The notes under the pieces were generated by a model. It had not been told where the DNA came from. It saw only the letters and a list, made by a program, of their open reading frames with translations, and did not search any database. 24,055 nucleotides of DNA, from positions 1 to 24,055 of the IMG/VR virus record IMGVR_UViG_3300009073_000034; one strand, 5' to 3'. The position numbers were made by a program, and so were the translations under genes. Below, one piece after another: positions 22,661-24,055 of this stretch. Origin of the DNA: a virus. How positions within the stretch are numbered: the first letter of the stretch is position 1; each line of letters opens with the position of its first letter.

Positions 22661-24055
22661 GTGGGGCGTTATACAAATACAGTCGGAGATGGCGGCGCGT
22701 CTGGCGGCGGCGGCGAGAATACAGAAGCAGCCGAAGCAGCGAGAGATGCAGCGGAAATAAGTGCGACAGAAGCAGACGCAAGTGCGACAGACGCAGAAGC
22801 GAGTGCCGCAGAAGCAGAAGCAAGTGAAAGCGTAGTCGATACTGCAAAAACAGATACTATTACAGCGAAAGACGCAGCTATAGTAGCGAAAGACGCAGCT
22901 ATAGTAGCGAAAGACGAAGCAGTAATAGCGAAAGACGCAGCTATAGTAGCGGAGTCTAATTCAGATAGCAGTGCAGTTGCGAGTGCAGCGAGTGCAGCTG
23001 CTTCGCTTGCGAGTGCTGGAGTAGCTGCTACAGAAGCAAGTAACGCAGCGACAGAAGCAGCAAACGCAGCGCAAAGTGCGACAGACGCAGCAAACAACGC
23101 CGCGAATATTGGAACTTTAGATGATTTAGGAGATGTCGATTTAAATACAGTAGCCCCTATAGTCGACGACATTTTAAAATTTGACGGGACAAATTTTGTT
23201 CCAGCTGTCGCAGCTTCGGGCGGCGGAAGCGGAGCAGATCCTACTGTCGAGAATATTTTTACAGCTAATCAACAGTTTGATAAGGATATTTTATACGGAT
23301 TTGAAGCATTTAATACGGAAACAGGTACAGATCAAATACTGACACTTGATGATAGTAATATAACCTATTGGTTTGGAAATACTAATTCTAGTTTTACAGG
23401 AACACCATCAACTAGACATCCTAGTACTGCTACAGAAGTCTATGAACATACAATTGTAAATCTTAGAGCAGGAAAAACTCTGACACTTAGACATCAAACG
23501 GGGCCGTTTAGCGAAAGATTTTTTAGATTTGACGATGCGCAAGATTTAGTTTTAAAAGCACAGCAAAGTGCCACGTTTTTATTAAAGCAAGGTGCGTGGT
23601 CTTTAAAATCTTTAGGCGCAAAGCCAGCACTCAGTCAGGAAAGTGATTTAGATTTTACAGGTGAAGTAGACTTTCAAGGTCCAACTAGTTTCAGCGGATC
23701 AACAGATGCTATTTTTAACGAAGGTTTAGTAGTTGCGAAAAACTTCTCTATGAATGATGCGACAAGTGGAGCAGGACTGACTACTACAGGAACCGACATA
23801 GAGCTTCCTATAAATACTTCTAATTCGTATGCGTCTTGGACTGGCGACGCAGACACGACTGTAAAATCTCTGACTTTCATTCAATCATTTAGACCCGACG
23901 CGGCAACTACTCCGACATTTATTTATTTTTCAAACATGAGTTCTAATAACATTACTTTCAAACATGATGATCCATTAGAGACTGACTCTGCAAAAAGAGT
24001 TTTAATTGTCGGAGAAGCTGACTACACAGTAAAACCGAATGAAATGGTTATTATA
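22661..24055 (+). CDS. Tail fibre protein 2 (runs off the right edge)
   Basis: Open for 465 codons to the right edge with no stop, so only the N-terminal part is seen. The start is GTG 22661 with AGGGGG upstream. After MGRYTNTVGDGGASGGGG comes an Ala/Glu/Asp/Ser-rich coiled region (residues about 20-150) typical of trimeric fibre stalks, with four copies of a seven-residue unit AKDAAIV. Then NIGTLDDLGDVDLNTVAPIVDDILKFDGTNFVPA, a linker module common to many phage fibres, and beta-rich shaft sequence. It is probably a side fibre. The tip, which would determine host range, lies outside the window. Confidence 0.8.
   Translation, partial: MGRYTNTVGDGGASGGGGENTEAAEAARDAAEISATEADASATDAEASAAEAEASESVVDTAKTDTITAKDAAIVAKDAAIVAKDEAVIAKDAAIVAESNSDSSAVASAASAAASLASAGVAATEASNAATEAANAAQSATDAANNAANIGTLDDLGDVDLNTVAPIVDDILKFDGTNFVPAVAASGGGSGADPTVENIFTANQQFDKDILYGFEAFNTETGTDQILTLDDSNITYWFGNTNSSFTGTPSTRHPSTATEVYEHTIVNLRAGKTLTLRHQTGPFSERFFRFDDAQDLVLKAQQSATFLLKQGAWSLKSLGAKPALSQESDLDFTGEVDFQGPTSFSGSTDAIFNEGLVVAKNFSMNDATSGAGLTTTGTDIELPINTSNSYASWTGDADTTVKSLTFIQSFRPDAATTPTFIYFSNMSSNNITFKHDDPLETDSAKRVLIVGEADYTVKPNEMVII
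22865..22948 (+). repeat. Four tandem 21-bp repeats in fibre stalk
   Basis: Four direct copies of a 21-bp unit starting GCGAAAGACG, the third diverged at its end. Each codes for seven residues (AKDAAIV), in frame with the stalk heptad. Expansion or loss would change stalk length without frameshift. Confidence 0.85.

Noticed and set aside
22865-22948. CRISPR-like repeats
   Set aside because: The repeats are contiguous, without spacers, and code in frame for a fibre heptad.
22669-23172. A 167-codon Ala/Ser-rich open frame on the minus strand
   Set aside because: It mirrors the Ala-rich stalk of the fibre gene; GC-rich repeat codons keep the opposite strand open. It has no ribosome site and no recognisable domain.

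Overview
The window is part of the late, structural region of a contractile-tailed (myovirus-type) double-stranded DNA bacteriophage or prophage. All genes lie on the + strand, packed with 1-40 nt gaps or ATGA/TAATG overlaps. The DNA is AT-rich. TTG and GTG starts are used several times (115, 2930, 4156, 13446, 17038, 22661). A lipoprotein signal and an AmpD-like amidase in the lysis region suggest a Gram-negative host; the host genus cannot be read from the sequence. No integrase, tRNA, CRISPR array or replication gene is visible.

Head module (1-6857): end of an upstream gene (possibly small terminase), large terminase, Phage_portal_3/DUF1073-type portal, a small Fis-type HTH gene with a SEC-C zinc-motif gene nested in another frame, an SPP1 gp7/Mu F-like head protein, a DUF2213 protease fused to a very acidic scaffold with its own internal start, a probable capsid cement protein and a DUF2184 major capsid protein. 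A strong stem-loop (6880-6902) separates this from the connector genes.

Connector and tail module (6929-17664): DUF4054 adaptor, tail-completion and joining proteins, an Ig-like plus terminator-like fusion, DUF3383 sheath, tube, tail-assembly chaperone with a probable -1 frameshift, a short tape measure (386 aa), then baseplate genes in an order like that of simple myoviruses such as cyanophage Pam3: Dit-like protein, plug, hub, Gp138-type spike, gp25-like wedge, gpJ-like, DUF2612/gpI-like. A first tail fibre follows (17690-19054).

Lysis and accessory module (19088-22266): a helical protein, a small membrane protein, a lipoprotein that only appears when its frame is extended upstream past the first ordinary start codon, and an amidase endolysin. 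Then come three genes joined by ATGA overlaps: a three-helix membrane protein closely resembling the ethylene-receptor (ETR1-type) sensor domain with its Cys and His ligands but no kinase, a coiled-coil protein with a C-terminal membrane helix, and a stand-alone CheY-like receiver with every catalytic residue in place. This apparent split signalling cassette, beside the lysis genes and between two fibre genes, is the most unusual part of the window. A beta-rich small protein and a long tail fibre that runs off the right edge (22661-24055) end the window.
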